This document shows positions 48,820 through 60,628 of a stretch of DNA of 64,000 nucleotides, in pieces. Every line of letters starts with the position of its first letter. Within the stretch, counting starts at the first letter, position 1. Source of the DNA: Clavulina sp. PMI_390 (taxonomy: Eukaryota > Basidiomycota > Agaricomycetes > Cantharellales > Hydnaceae); contig WIDE01000075.1 in the NCBI GenBank assembly GCA_015039315.1, forward strand, positions 62,001-126,000, written 5' to 3'. Below the pieces are notes generated by a model, which saw only the letters and a list, made by a program, of their open reading frames with translations, was not told the DNA's origin and did no database searches. The position numbers and the translations under genes are program-made.

Positions 48820-49977
48820 TTACGGGTATATCCCTCCCCCCACGCGGGCATGGCGCATGGAGGGTCCACTGACGTTATCGCTCGCGAATTCCGCAACGGT
48901 CACACCTGTCATCCATACATCACGGTTGCCCATCGAGTGCGCCCGAATGGAGAAAACGAGGATGAGGAACCAGTAGTTCATGAGGACGATCCAGGTAATG
49001 AAGGAAAATGACTTCGCAGTCTGGTATTGTGGGCAGAACGAGGTGAACATGTTGATGCAGTCAGCTGAACTGTGACCCCAGGCTGATATACCAAACTTAG
49101 TGGCATATATAGAATTGGCTGTCGGGCGTTTCATGACCAAGATTACACCAAATTGAACGGCCAAATTGCATCTAGTCAACAGAAGAGCACGCCGATTGGG
49201 GAAGTTTTACTGACTTAACCACAAGATCCAGAGGACGCCAATCCAGCCCAGCTCGACAACCACAAAGGAGGTCGGCGCACCTTTGTGAATGAAATCAATC
49301 ACGAGCCTGTCGTTTTGATGAGATGAAGGGGAGGAAAAACAAGGTGGTCGGATGGAGATTCGTAATTGATTGTGTCCCAGAATTGAAGCGGATGGCAAAT
49401 CAGCGATGTGACATGGAACATCGCCAAGTGGTGAAAATACACAGTAGATCACCCGCCAAGCAAAGCGTCGGCACCAATTGCATTTCCGATCGAAAATCCA
49501 GTCAACCAACGTACGTATGCGTTGGTTCAGGTGATCGATCCCAGCAAATAGCGGCCACACACAGCGAGAGGGGAAAACGTAGTATCAGTGGTAGATGCAT
49601 TGAAGCGGATATAGATTGTGAACATAAGACTGAGAAGATCTGATGCCCACATTAGGAGAAGAGAAGTAATCGTGATGGTAGTGGTGGCAAGACCCAGCTT
49701 GGCAAATAGTGGCACAACTGAATGGATACCTTCATCAGGGAAGTTGAACCAATGGGAAAATTCCTGAGCAAAGTGAGCATCGATCCCTAGAGGGTATGAT
49801 GAATGATGAATAGGGGCAACAGAACGAGAGATAGATCAAAGTAACTTGCCAAGCACTATGAGGGAAAAGAGGATCGCAATGCCTAGAAAATCGCTCGGAT
49901 TGGGACCGCCTCGCAAAATGAAAGGAAAGTATCTCACTAAAGACGAAGAAACGAGCATGAGTGGGGGTGCTCGCCAT
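48820..49977 (-). CDS. MARVEL-like four-TM protein, array copy 5, with a GC-AG intron
   Basis: Five exons: 49977-49938, 49882-49850, 49786-49651, 49306-49215 and 49118-48820, giving 199 aa. It begins MASTPTHARFFVF. TM1 is IAILFSLIVLG, TM2 LATTTITITSLLLM, TM3 VVELGWIGVLWILWLT and TM4 FITWIVLMNYWFLILVFSI. The tail is GPSMRHARVGGGIYP. The second intron starts with GCAAGT, the classical non-canonical GC donor, while the same position in copy 4 is GTCCGT. Intron 3 is 344 nt. All phases close only with the GC donor. Confidence 0.87.
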
Positions 49978-50088
49978 ATCGGACGCGTATTAATGATGGA
50001 TTGGTCGGCCGGCCAGACACTGAGTCGGAACAAGCTGGAGGGAAGGGGGGAAGGAGGGCAAGAGTTAGAAGTGGCAAGGCAGTTCCCC

Positions 50089-50166
50089 CTACCTCCTCAA
50101 GGGATCCTTGTTTGGATGCTGTGCTTTGGGTCTAGCTTCAGCCGCCGTAAATTGAGGAGCACTCAT
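50089..50166 (-). promoter_or_regulatory. Possible upstream ORF in the leader of array copy 5
   Basis: A 25-codon ORF starting MSAPQFTAAEARPKAQ ends 111 nt before the ATG of copy 5. The nucleotide block at its end is conserved in front of copy 4, but there the ATG is lost. If transcribed, it could act as a uORF. It could equally be just conserved leader sequence. Confidence 0.3.
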
Positions 50167-51090
50167 GTTGAAGTTAGTGAATTGACTTGAGCTATGAACT
50201 GAATAGGTATAGAGTCGAGTGTGTTGGTTTACTATCCCCTGGCGTTGATAAGCCACCAAAAAGGATACAATGGAGTAACAGATGCTACCAGAATGATGGT
50301 ACGTCTGGCACATCAACAGAGGAGATCCACAGACATGGTTGCATTGCTGCATATACGCCAACGCTCGCTGATATTCTTCAACACGTATCTCACGAATGGA
50401 AGAACTAACGGGCCCGGTCAATTCAATTATTCTGATCATTGATGCAAGGAAAGGATGTTCAAGCAGGTACACGGATTGATGTCCATAGACCATCAGGTTC
50501 ATGCTTTGCCTGTTTGACAGCACACTATACTTGATGTCCACGCGTGATCCGTTTACCAGCCATGAGCAACAAATGATCGTTTCGAATCACATGAATAGAG
50601 GTTCAAGAGACACCGCAGCGAGCACTGTCACGACTTCGAGGTCCAGAGCCTTAGAAAAGTGAACGATCACAGGCACCTGGCTCCGGACATGTGAGCACTT
50701 TGGTTCGAGAGGAGATCAAGGAGAATACGGATGGACGAGGATTCATATTGGCGCAAGGATAATCTTAGCAGAAGTAGGTGCATTTGTGATGCTCGCCGAC
50801 GATGGTGGTCGGAAGGAGGCGTTCTCCACTATGATTGACACGTGATCAATTTTCGCCCCAAGGACGTTGAACCGTGCTGGTTTGGGGTGTCTCCAAGATA
50901 GTCGTCCCCTCTCCAGCCATCTTTCGCAGCATTGGCTTATTACCAAAACTAATGCTCATCTGTGACAAACATGACAAGCTCTAACTTCAGCTGACACAAC
51001 CAACATGACGTACAAAATGCAACGACCCACCAACCTCAGTTCCTCTCTTTAACCGAACACCTGGCTTGCTGCTTCTTAAATATATACCCT

Positions 51091-51815
51091 AGGGATGTAT
51101 CATCGCCGAACGCCAATATCTGCCCTTGTTCATTACTATTTCCAGTGCTATTGATGCTATTGGTGGTCCAGTGTTTATCTAGCAACGAGAGCATGCTTGT
51201 CCGTCATGCTCAGCCGTTCTATCGCTACCTGAGCTGAACAGATCGCTTGCCATAGCTGCTGGTCACCTCGTCATAAGATCTGATTGGTGCTGCCCTCTGG
51301 GTTCCATTTCCAACTTAGCCCCATGCACCTCTTGAACGTAAACCAATCGGGAGCGAGTTCGGCTGCCAAAGATTCACCGTGTCAGCCTTCCGGCTTGTCC
51401 GTATCTACTTCTTATGTCTCAAGCATCACATGTCAGTATGTAGCGGCTATTGGAAACTGCTGCCCATGCCACGACGTAATATTGTAGCGAATTGACAGCT
51501 CTGCATGGGGAAGATGCTGAATGCTCATACCGGTTCATGTGACCAACCCACCCGCATTTATCTGATATCCGTCTATTACGTCTACGACCTAGTTGTGAGT
51601 TACCGCCAAGCCAGGCACTCACGGACATCCGCGTAAATAGAAACGTCAAGGCTATAAGTGGCGAGTGGATAAATGCTTGAATATGCACTCCGACCCAAGT
51701 TCCCCTTCAGGTATCCTCCATCTCGTCAATACCTGTCAACGAGTCTGAACTTACCGACTTTCTTACTCCGAACCCAAATTCTCCCTCATCTTCACCCTCC
51801 AGACACACTCCCATC
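51091..51815. other. Intergenic and promoter of the secreted-protein gene
   Basis: No gene was seen. A CTATAAG element at about 51652 and a C/T-rich leader at 51700-51810 precede the ATG at 51816. Confidence 0.5.
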
Positions 51816-52221
51816 ATGCGAGTCTCTTCCCTCACTCCCGTCGCCCTCCTTGGCACACTTATTCAGCTAGTGCCATCGGCGAGTGCCGTAGACTTCCGTA
51901 TCCTTGTGAAATTCAATCCCAGACACTATCATTCTGGAGACGCATTCTGCACAAAATGGTTGTCTGCCTGGTAAGCCACTAGAGTTTCTACGATTCTTTG
52001 GATTCTCAATCGGCGTAATATTTATTCTCAACACAAAATCGTATTGAATCATTAGCCGATCCTATACGCCGAAGGATACATCTCTCTATTACATCGGCTC
52101 ATTGTGTCATCCCGGCGACTACCAGGGAAAGAATAACCACACAGAGGCATTAGTAACCTGTGTATTTGAGAAGAGTGTGGCGGATGGAGTCGTACACGAG
52201 CTTGGCATCCAACATATTTAG
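51816..52221 (+). CDS. Small secreted Cys-containing protein, candidate effector
   Basis: Two exons (51816-51970 and 52056-52221) encode 106 aa. A clear signal peptide (MRVSSLTPVALLGTLIQLVP, cleavage after about SASA) is followed by VDFRILVKFN and a mature chain of about 80 residues with four Cys (DAFCTKW, LSACRSY, SLCHPGD, VTCVFEK), enough for two disulphides. There is one potential N-glycosylation site (NNHT). The second intron phase closes exactly (TG|C). No family is recognised. Small secreted Cys proteins of this size are typical effector or cell-surface candidates, which is inference. Confidence 0.7.
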
Positions 52222-52959
52222 CCTTGGAATCGATGAGTCGAGGGGCAGCTTGCATATAAGGCCAGGGAATTGTAAATGAAGGATAGGAGGGAGAGAGCAT
52301 CAGGAACCACACTCACCATCAACTGGACTCCAATCGTTGTAAAATATTGTTGTATTCAGAATCTACACATCATATTTGTTCGACTCTTCTCATCAGCCCG
52401 TATGCAAGGTTAGCCCAAGCCTTAGGAATAGATTCCTGTGTCGAATCCTGTCTCCACATGCAAAGAAGGATGCAATACCTACAGCTTTCACGGAATTCGC
52501 CTGCTCATAAAGCGCCGCATACCGCGAAGTAGGAATCGTCTGGTTTACTCGACGTATATGGTCTGAGGATCGGCATATCCTTTCATTGGAGAAACTGAAT
52601 AAGAATGGCGCTGGTCTGTCTTGTCTGTTTGGTACTACCCGATGGAAACGGGATCATACATTCCGCATAGGCTACGATGCGACGCACAGTCCTGTCAGCA
52701 CCGAGTAATCAAGGGACTCGAATGACCTCATTTTACTTGAATATCTGAGTCTCGACTAGGCGAATATATCCGCACCAGATGATGATGATGATACCGAGCT
52801 CGAGGCTAGCGCTTTCGGAGATGCTTGAGATCAAATGAAGAACAGCTCGTGAAGATTTGGGTCGACAGCTAGAGCGCCAGTGCCACTGGTCCATATCTGA
52901 GGACTCGCAGCCAACCGATTTATCCACAATATCGCCGCTCTCGTTCCATTCTCCTTCGA

Positions 52960-53578
52960 GTTCATTTCTGGCACACCAGCGAGTAGGTAGGTGGGAGGAG
53001 GCACTCACTGCCTACGTTAGGGCGATAGACCCATTTGAGCACATCAAATGAGTCCAAACATGGGCCTGTACAGGGTGCCGGATCACTAGGGGCTGCCATG
53101 TTTGAAGAGCTTGAAAGGAATAATAGGGCAGTAGAGCTCTGCCAAGAGATTCTCACCACGATGACGAACATTATCTCACTGCACAAAGCGCCACCAAAGT
53201 AGCAGTATCGCTACGCAAAGCACATCCCCCACCAAAGCCTTTAGGGAGGCCATCAGCCTTGTTCCTGCTCTCTGCTCAGATGTCCCCAATCCTTGAAGAT
53301 ACGATGCCGCCACCCGAGAAAAGAGTCCATATCTCTCCAACGGGCGAGCTGGTTGGAGAAAACGATGACATTATTGAAATGGGAACGGCACTGGCATAAT
53401 GCTGCATGTCCTACGTGACGTGGGCAATATTGAGTGTGCTCTAGCTTCTGTTAACGAAGCGCTGGCAGCTTTCACGTCAGCTCACGATGAGGCTCCTCAC
53501 GATGATAGCATCGTGACTAGCTTGGATGAAGCGCGCGCTTCAAGGCAGCTTGGTTCAGCTCCTGAGTTCCTCCGATGA
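52960..53578 (+). pseudogene. Decayed TPR-protein fragment
   Basis: Pieces in different frames resemble TPR helices: RVGRWEEALTAYVRAIDPF at 52980-53035, FEELERNNRAVELCQEILTT at about 53100-53160, and CALASVNEALAAFTSAHDEA at about 53430-53500, which ends RQLGSAPEFLR before a stop. The breaks between them and the lack of a start mark it as a relic, like the fragment at 4690-5148. Confidence 0.5.
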
Positions 53579-55470
53579 GTAAGAAATGTGACAAGGCTAG
53601 TCTAAGGATGCTGTCGAGCTAGAATCTGGCTGGATAGCGGTGTAGTCGTATAAATAGTTGTTCAGTTCGTCTTGAGCTCATAAATAATAAACCTTAGCTG
53701 ATGACTGCGAAATTCTAACGTTCTTTCGTATCGCTCGAAATCAAGAGCATAACTGCGAGCGCCAATAGTCATCCGGGTTTCCGTGAGATATGAAAAGCTT
53801 TGTCGCTGCACCTTCTATCGGTGCTGTTATATCGAAGGTGCACTCACCTCAACGAGGGAATTATACATCCAATGGCTTCCTCGATGGAGACTAATTGTCA
53901 GCGACCATCAGGTGCGTGGAATATCTTCATTACTGTAGGGTCTTACACGATTCACTGCATTATTCCCGAAGATAGACGGATAGCGATGGTACTCCTGCAC
54001 AGGAAGTATAGAGAACTGGACCACAGGCGGTGTAGCGTCTGCTGGAACAGTTGGTTGACATTCTGGAGTGTCAGATAGAACAGAAACTGTTAATGTAGGT
54101 GCGCTGAAGGGGCATGTGGACGACTGAGGCCGATGGTATTCGTTAGTGTCAAGAGTAGAATGCAGCTAGATGGAGCATCGATGATTATGAGCATACGGGA
54201 GTGGTCGAAGCGACGACGACATCCATAATTCATTCTTGCATTGGTAGTACCCATAGTATATACATGAGATTTGGATCTACAGATGATGATGACAATTTGC
54301 GAATGCTGAACGAGGATGTGGTCAGTAAACGTCATCGTCCCCACAAGTGATGAAAGAGAGAACAGCGAAAAAGCACGAGGGAAGGTTCAGAAGGAAGGCA
54401 ACGGAAGTCTCCACATGGGGTATTGCGCTCTCGGACAGGTGAGACGTATCTCTTTACATCCGGATTTGTTTCGTCATAATATAAAGCAGAAGGATCAAGA
54501 AGACCAAAGGGAGAGTAGGCGAAAAAAAGTGATGGGGAGACTTACAGAAAGAGCCGGCAGTGAGAATCCTGTGAGGCAATGGGAGCTGCTGGGGGTTAGT
54601 TGAGAAATAGCTAGATTGGGTCATCGAGCAGAGCTAGAAGGTCGCGAAAAGATAGTTTTGGTGGTGGAAGAGCGCGAGCAGTCGAGTTTCTGTTCACGTG
54701 ACTGATTCACACAACTCAAATCCCAGTAATGCGTCCGACATCGCAGCTTTGCAGCCAGTTAGCAGTTTGGACAATCCTTGGCCTGTAACGTTGGCGGCTC
54801 CATTTCTTGGGGAAACTTTATCGCTACCATCCCACCTCTAGGCTTTGGGAGGCAGGTATTGCGGCCGCCCATATCGCTCCGATCAATTTGCGGTCAGACC
54901 TGACCCCAGATCCGGCATACTTGGTTGCTGCCTTACTCAACAGCCGAAAAAAATTCAAGGAATCCGACGGTGCCCGGCCGCGAAACTTGCCTATCCAGTT
55001 CTTGTTGGAGCAAACTGAAATGTGCGACGGTTGCCAAGGGTTCGGGATCGCTTGGCGGGTCGCATTCGTGCGTGGGTTTGATCATCACCCTTCCAGCGAG
55101 ACGAGGCACATGTGGGATTTTGGGGTAGCTCGTCTTTCGGTACATTCATATTCGTGAGTGGTATAATAACGTTGATCAATTCTTGAATGCTGCGGGTACA
55201 TACTAAGGATGAAGGTTGATGAGACCCAAATACACTCAAATCAACATCCTTTTCGTCTGCATTGTCGTCCACCAAGCCCATAATACTGTTCGCGATCAGC
55301 AGCCGCCGATAACAACGCACATCATCACTTCTTGATCAAATATGAGCGCCTCCTTATTTCGTAAAAATTAAGTTCCCATCGTGAATCGATAACTCGAAAC
55401 ATTGTTACGACCGTTTGATGCAACTCGTACGTTGGCAACCGGGAGCCGGGGATCGGGGATGGAGAAGAGG
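53579..55470. other. Intergenic, no clear gene
   Basis: A 116-codon plus frame at 54807-55157 has no recognisable motif and is opposed by equally open minus frames. I see no supported gene. Confidence 0.45.
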
Positions 55471-55477
55471 TATATAA
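55471..55477 (+). promoter_or_regulatory. TATA box of the secreted-protein gene at 55637
   Basis: TATATAA lies 160 nt before the ATG and is followed by a strongly pyrimidine-rich leader (55505-55560), the usual look of a highly expressed basidiomycete promoter. Confidence 0.55.
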
Positions 55478-55636
55478 CCTGCTCTGGAAATGGACTAACA
55501 ATCCTCAGCTCGACTGGTCGATCCTCCCCCTCCTTTCGCTTTTCCAACACTTTTCCTTGTTCAAACCATCTTAACGACTGGGTCGTTAACTTCTTGCCAA
55601 TCTTCACCAATCCTTCTATCAACCACACATCTCGTC

Positions 55637-56250
55637 ATGAAGTTCACTGCTGCCATCTTTGTCTCCGCCGTTGCCTTCCTTGGCGCCTCTGCCGCTCCTT
55701 ACCATCAAGCTCGCTCAATCAGCGCGCGTGATGTCAACCCGGCCCAGGTGCTTCAGTTTGGTGTGGCCCAGGGCGTCCGCGATCCCAACGGCAGCGGTGA
55801 GTCATATATCGCAATGTTATCCACATTAGCTCATCAATTCTCTTCGCGTTATAGCCTCTTGCGTTGGCATCAACAACATTTTGATCCCTTGCTCGTGCCC
55901 TCCGGATCGGACTGCGTTCATCAATGTGGGCCCTAACCCTGCTGTCTTCCCCCCTGCCCGAACTAACCTGACACGGAACATAGTCCCTGAACGCAAATGT
56001 TAATGCCGGCCACGCCGTGAACAACCCCGGTGTTCCTGTGTCTTTCCCTAGCGATAACAGTGTTGGTTCCCAGGTCTGTCCCTCTCGCCCATGCCTTGAT
56101 GTTAGCAGAAAACTTACTTTGTCCTTGACTTCTCAGATTGCAAGAGTTCAAGCACAGCTTATCACCCTCCAGAACCTTAACGGACCCGGCGTTGGCTGCC
56201 CTGCCGTGTCGACCACCTTCTCTGCTGCGCTCAAGGCCCTTACCGGCTAA
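55637..56250 (+). CDS. Small secreted protein with a conserved four-Cys core
   Basis: Four exons: 55637-55796, 55855-55925, 55984-56073 and 56137-56250, giving 144 aa. The signal peptide is MKFTAAIFVSAVAFLGASA, with likely cleavage before APYHQ, and a possible dibasic-free propeptide runs to SISARDV. The mature part has SCVGINN, LIPCSCPPDRTAFINSLN, then NPGVPVSFPSDNSVGSQ, and ends GVGCPAVSTTFSAALKALTG. The pattern recalls a family of secreted proteins common in Agaricomycetes whose function I cannot name. It lacks the eight Cys of hydrophobins. Third-position C preference and the strong promoter suggest high expression. Confidence 0.82.
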
Positions 56251-59200
56251 AGTAGCACCGCTGTGGTGGATTCTGTTTTGTGCTTCCAGTTTCTTGTGAT
56301 ATTCGCTCGCTTTTGTATTATTGGTTTAGTTTTGGAAAATACGAATGGAACTTGTCGCTCACCCCTCCTATTCCTGCTGAACGCCCGTTGTGATCAAACC
56401 ACGTTTTCGTATACAGTGGCCAACGCTAGTAAATATGCCATCATGGAACAGCCAATAGCGTTGGTAATGAGAGATACATCATGCTGCTGACATTGATCCG
56501 GGACGACATCAGGCTAACCCCCATCTCATAACGACATGACTAGGCATCTCGATTGATCTATATTTATGTGATTGCGAAAAGGGTCGCAGACGCAATCTCG
56601 GAGAAAGGTAGATGCTGAATTCGGCGAAGCATCTTCATGTATCTTGAGCGATGAGAAGCTCATACAATAAAAACGACACTGGGCATAAGGCTCTCGAGCC
56701 CTTCATGCACAAATAAGCAAGCCTCTAGATAAACGGAGCAATGCAAACCTAGCCAAATTACGCCGCGAGCGGAATGTCTTCCTTACAGTTGATTGAGCGG
56801 GTAGAACCTTCACAGAGTATCCGTATTGGTCGCTTGTCGTCGTAAGATCATCCGATATGGGTGTGAGCAATCGCAGATAACCACTATCAGATCTAGATGA
56901 CTAGTCCATCGCGGGTATTTCACGGGGCTGGCTCCAGTCAAGCCAAGTAAGACCGTGAAGATCAATACGTACATGGGCGGCGCACATCAACGAACGTTCG
57001 AGAATTGCCATGAGGAGTCGGCAGGATATGCAGCTATGCAAACCTAAAGCTTACTCAAGGAAATGATAGCGAGCGGCCTCCGCGAGCACCATTGTAGTGG
57101 CCAGCAGAGCTTCAGACTCGATGGAGTAGGTAAAGACTACACTTCTGCTATCGACGATATCGTGTGCCTCTGCGAAAGTTCACAGATTATCCTTGCTCCA
57201 CGATGACAACCGAAAGGTCTCGGGAGCATTCGGAGCTCAAACAATTTCGTGCTGGTGAATTATTGACGCCCCCGTGCCCGTTCGTGAGCTGCTAGAGATA
57301 GTGCGCACATTCGTCGGAATATTTTAAGTGCTCGTAGTGGCTAGAGATATGAACGGAGCACGGCCCGAGATAACAGGGATAGCGATCAATAAGGTCTATC
57401 AGGAGCCAAGCCCCCTGTTATTCTTGTTGCATGGGGCACACCACTCCGTCAGATATCGAGAAGCACAGTGGAGACATGTGAACCAGAGGTGATTGGGTCG
57501 ATTCTTAAGCCTACCATTGTATGTGGTTGAACTTGCCGATTTCCTTTTGACAATGGGTCTGATTGCAAGGTCCATTGGCCAAAGGTTCTGACGTCTAAAT
57601 AGTGGAGGGGTCCAAAAATCGAAGGCAGGCACGAGATGATATCGTTGGGGGCACGTGATGCCGCCACCCTCTCAATATCCACTTCCTTGGGGCGCCCTTT
57701 GCTCCTTCGATTCTATCTCAATGTTTCTCCGGAGACGATCTTCTGTCGCTAGCCGACCGTCGGTGGTCGGTGCGCACGACAAGGCTTCACCGAAGTCCGT
57801 CCGTGGCTCCAGGGAGCATACATTTCCGAAATACCCACCCTTATCACGTTATTTTTGGGCAAAACTATGAAATCTCGATGGATAATCTGCTATAGGGCTG
57901 ATCTACTCACACTAGAATCTCTGCGGCTTGGCGTCTCGAATACTGAGAAGCATTGAGGCACACCGTCCGGGAGTGAATGGTACACTATGGGATGCGTGAG
58001 GATTGGCTGCCCGTCGGCCAACGATATCACGTTATCGCAGGGTTTAGACTCTGAAGATCGATCTATCCTCACTAGCGATACAACTAGCGGATCATCTTTG
58101 ACGGTAAAGCCTCGGGACGTCGATATGCAGGTTTGGGGCTGACTGACATCTGACGTCTGTTCGCGGTTCATATGAAAGCTCGGGGTAAATATTGAGCGAG
58201 CATTACTGACAGGGCTCTCATCAGCACACTGAGGGCCTCTTCGAGAGCAGCGCTCCAATAATCTCGCAGCAGCTGCTCCAGCTTCAGCTTATTGGCTCCT
58301 CGCCCCAGCATTGACTGATGATTGACTTTCTGCGATCCCCATCATATTAGTAACCACTGTTCTGCCGCACACCTGCATGTACCTATTTGACTTCCAGCCG
58401 CTTGCGGGTAGGTTTGCGATTTGCAACAGTGTGGGCTAGGAGCCTTTGCGGTCAAAGTTTGTCATGTGTACCTGGTCGATCTCATCTGTGAGCTGCACAG
58501 TGCGATCCCCCGCGCATGCGCGGCATGGACGCACGCAGATTGAATGTAAACTGCACGAGCGCTCCGTGGTTTCGCCTCGATTCACTCCACTGACGCCAAG
58601 GACTGATCTGCATCGGGGCCCGTTTGCCATTTTACGGACCGTTAGGAGAGGGCTCGCGTCAGCTTATGCTATGCGAGGCCAGCTACGCACGCAATTAGTA
58701 ATGCGCAGCCATCGTTTTTGACGCTCTCAAGCGGAAAACCATAACCATACAGCGGAACTCGGAAACCCTGTCGCTGTAGCCTGACCGAGCGCGTATATTC
58801 TCCAAGCGAGAATGAATCAATGGTATCTATCGATTATCTTTTTTGAACGAGATATGTATGCTTGTAATGGTACAATGTGCTATGGAACGGGAGGGACGAA
58901 CCGGAAAAAACAATGAAGTAATTGGCAAGGCGGTAGTGTTAGTTAATAAGACGAGAAGGCTCTTTCAGTTAATTGTTGCCTCTCAGGTGCGGCAGAGTAG
59001 CTAATTCACGAGGAAAATCGAGTCCATATAACGAGGTGGCGCAGGTGGATGGGTGGGAATAAGAAGTGGGTGAGGAGATACGCCAAGGCAGTAGTAACGC
59101 AATGAGGGAGGAGTGCGAGATGGTCAATTGGATGGCCCTGCAGTGGCTGCTGCTAATTGACGCACGGCGATGTCTGCTCGGATATAGCAGTCATTCGCCT

Positions 59201-59590
59201 TGGCAGAAGCAGGCCACGGTGTTCAAGCGTGGCGTGGGCAAGTGTGCAACCAATCCTTGTCGCAAGGCCTCCGGCTCCGGAATCGCGTGTCAGTAGATAA
59301 TGATGGAAGGAAACGGATTCTAATGGTGATGATGGGTGATGGGAAGAAGGGACCGCCGCCACACGAACCCCCATAGGGAGATACATGGGCATGGGATGGA
59401 CATGTGCAAAGATCGCCGATGTGTCTAGAACCCGAGTCCACACATGCGAGGCAAACGCGATGCGAATGACCCACATGCATACATTCTGGGATAGCAACCA
59501 ACAAGGCGTCGTCGTCGCCTCGTCAAGTGCATGAGGAGTTCAAGATCTGCCGTTGCCCAACGTGGAGGGGTCTTTCTCGTCTGCATCGCA
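56251..59590. other. 3.3-kb interval without a convincing gene
   Basis: Most frames are short. A minus frame at 57890-58258 has a coding-like stretch (DDPLVVSLVRIDRSSES, then CDNVISLADGQPILTHPI) and could be an exon or relic of an unknown gene, but I found no partner exons. The right end is the 3' flank of the gene at 59591. Confidence 0.4.
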
Positions 59591-60628
59591 CTACTGTGCA
59601 CCTGCGCTTGCGGCGACCCAGCGATTCCCAGGCGTCATCGCGGGGGCATACGCCGCAAAGCCAACCGGAGGGGCAAACCAGGAACTGGCACTCGTACCAG
59701 CGTTGAGGTTTGTAGCGCCATTGGCCGGATAGTGGCCGCCATCGGTGCCCGCCGGGGGTGCCATGTACATGGAGGATGAAGCTACCGACGACCCGTGAGT
59801 GTGATGTGCATTAGGGAATGCGGGGGCGGCTTGAGAAAGGCTGGCCGTGGCGGCTAGATAGAATGGGTCAGATGAAGCGAATGTAGACGAATTTGAGGAA
59901 GAGGATGCGGGATAGTAGGAGGGGGAGTAGGCAGAGGATTGGGACTGGGACTGAGGTTGAGCTTGTATGAATGCAGGGCGGGATCGGCTGTGGGGCTGGT
60001 GCGGGGGGTTGACATTCGTCGAGTATTGCGAAGATGACGGCTCAAGCGCATAGTACTGTTCATGCGCCGTGTATGGGTCAGCGGATCCATAGTCGAGCAT
60101 GATAGTTTCTTCCACTTCTTGCATCTCATCCCAGTCAGACATTTCAGGTGTCATCATTGTTATCGCAGAAGAGGAGACGACGCTATTGCTCCGCGTTCGG
60201 TGTGGAGTGGTGGACCGGGTGCGAGAGGCGGATCTGCTCCTGACCGGGGTACTTGTCCCCGCGGGCATTGAATACGATGCTGAGTACGCTGAGGATCCCC
60301 AGAATGCGGGAGAGGTAGAGGAAGTGGGGGTTTGAGTACCAGAACCCGAGGCACCGTATGACGCTGAGCCATAGGGGGCCTGGTATGACGTCTGGGTGGG
60401 CGATGCAAAGGAGGATGGCATTGGTGCGTTAAATGACTGCAGCGACTGGGCGAGTTGTTTCTACACGTAGGAAGAGCGAAGAGTAAATCACTAGTATTTG
60501 TGGCAAATACCACAGCCTGGCCGCCGATGTGTGATACATACTTGCAGCAACGCGAGGTCCATCGCCTCTTGGCCAACGGCTTGGCTTTTGAAGGAGGAAA
60601 TCAGATCGTCGATGTCGAATTGCGACAT
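59591..60628 (-). CDS. Ser/Tyr/Pro-rich protein of unknown function
   Basis: Two exons (60628-60542 and 60460-59591) join in phase to 318 aa. The N-terminus MSQFDIDDLISSFKSQAVG and the following QEAMDLALLQ, KQLAQSLQSF form a short helical region. The rest is low-complexity Ser/Tyr/Ala/Pro with a basic RS patch (RSRSASRTRSTTPHRTRS) and an acidic segment (SDWDEMQEVEETIMLDYG). It looks like a disordered regulatory protein, perhaps nuclear. No domain is recognised. Confidence 0.75.

Larger units (their letters stand above)
48160..51090. repeat. Tandem duplication unit B (about 2.9 kb)
   Basis: This is the second copy of the unit at 45236-48160, in the same orientation. Similarity is strongest in the flanks and exons, weaker in introns and in the distal spacer. 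The divergence indicates the event is not recent. Confidence 0.65.

Noticed and set aside
50089..50541. 150-aa minus ORF upstream of array copy 5
   Set aside because: Most of it lies in promoter DNA shared with the copy 4 duplicate, where the frame is not kept; only the short leader ORF is noted.
54807..55157. 116-aa plus ORF
   Set aside because: Opposed by equally long minus frames, without motif, splice support or codon bias.
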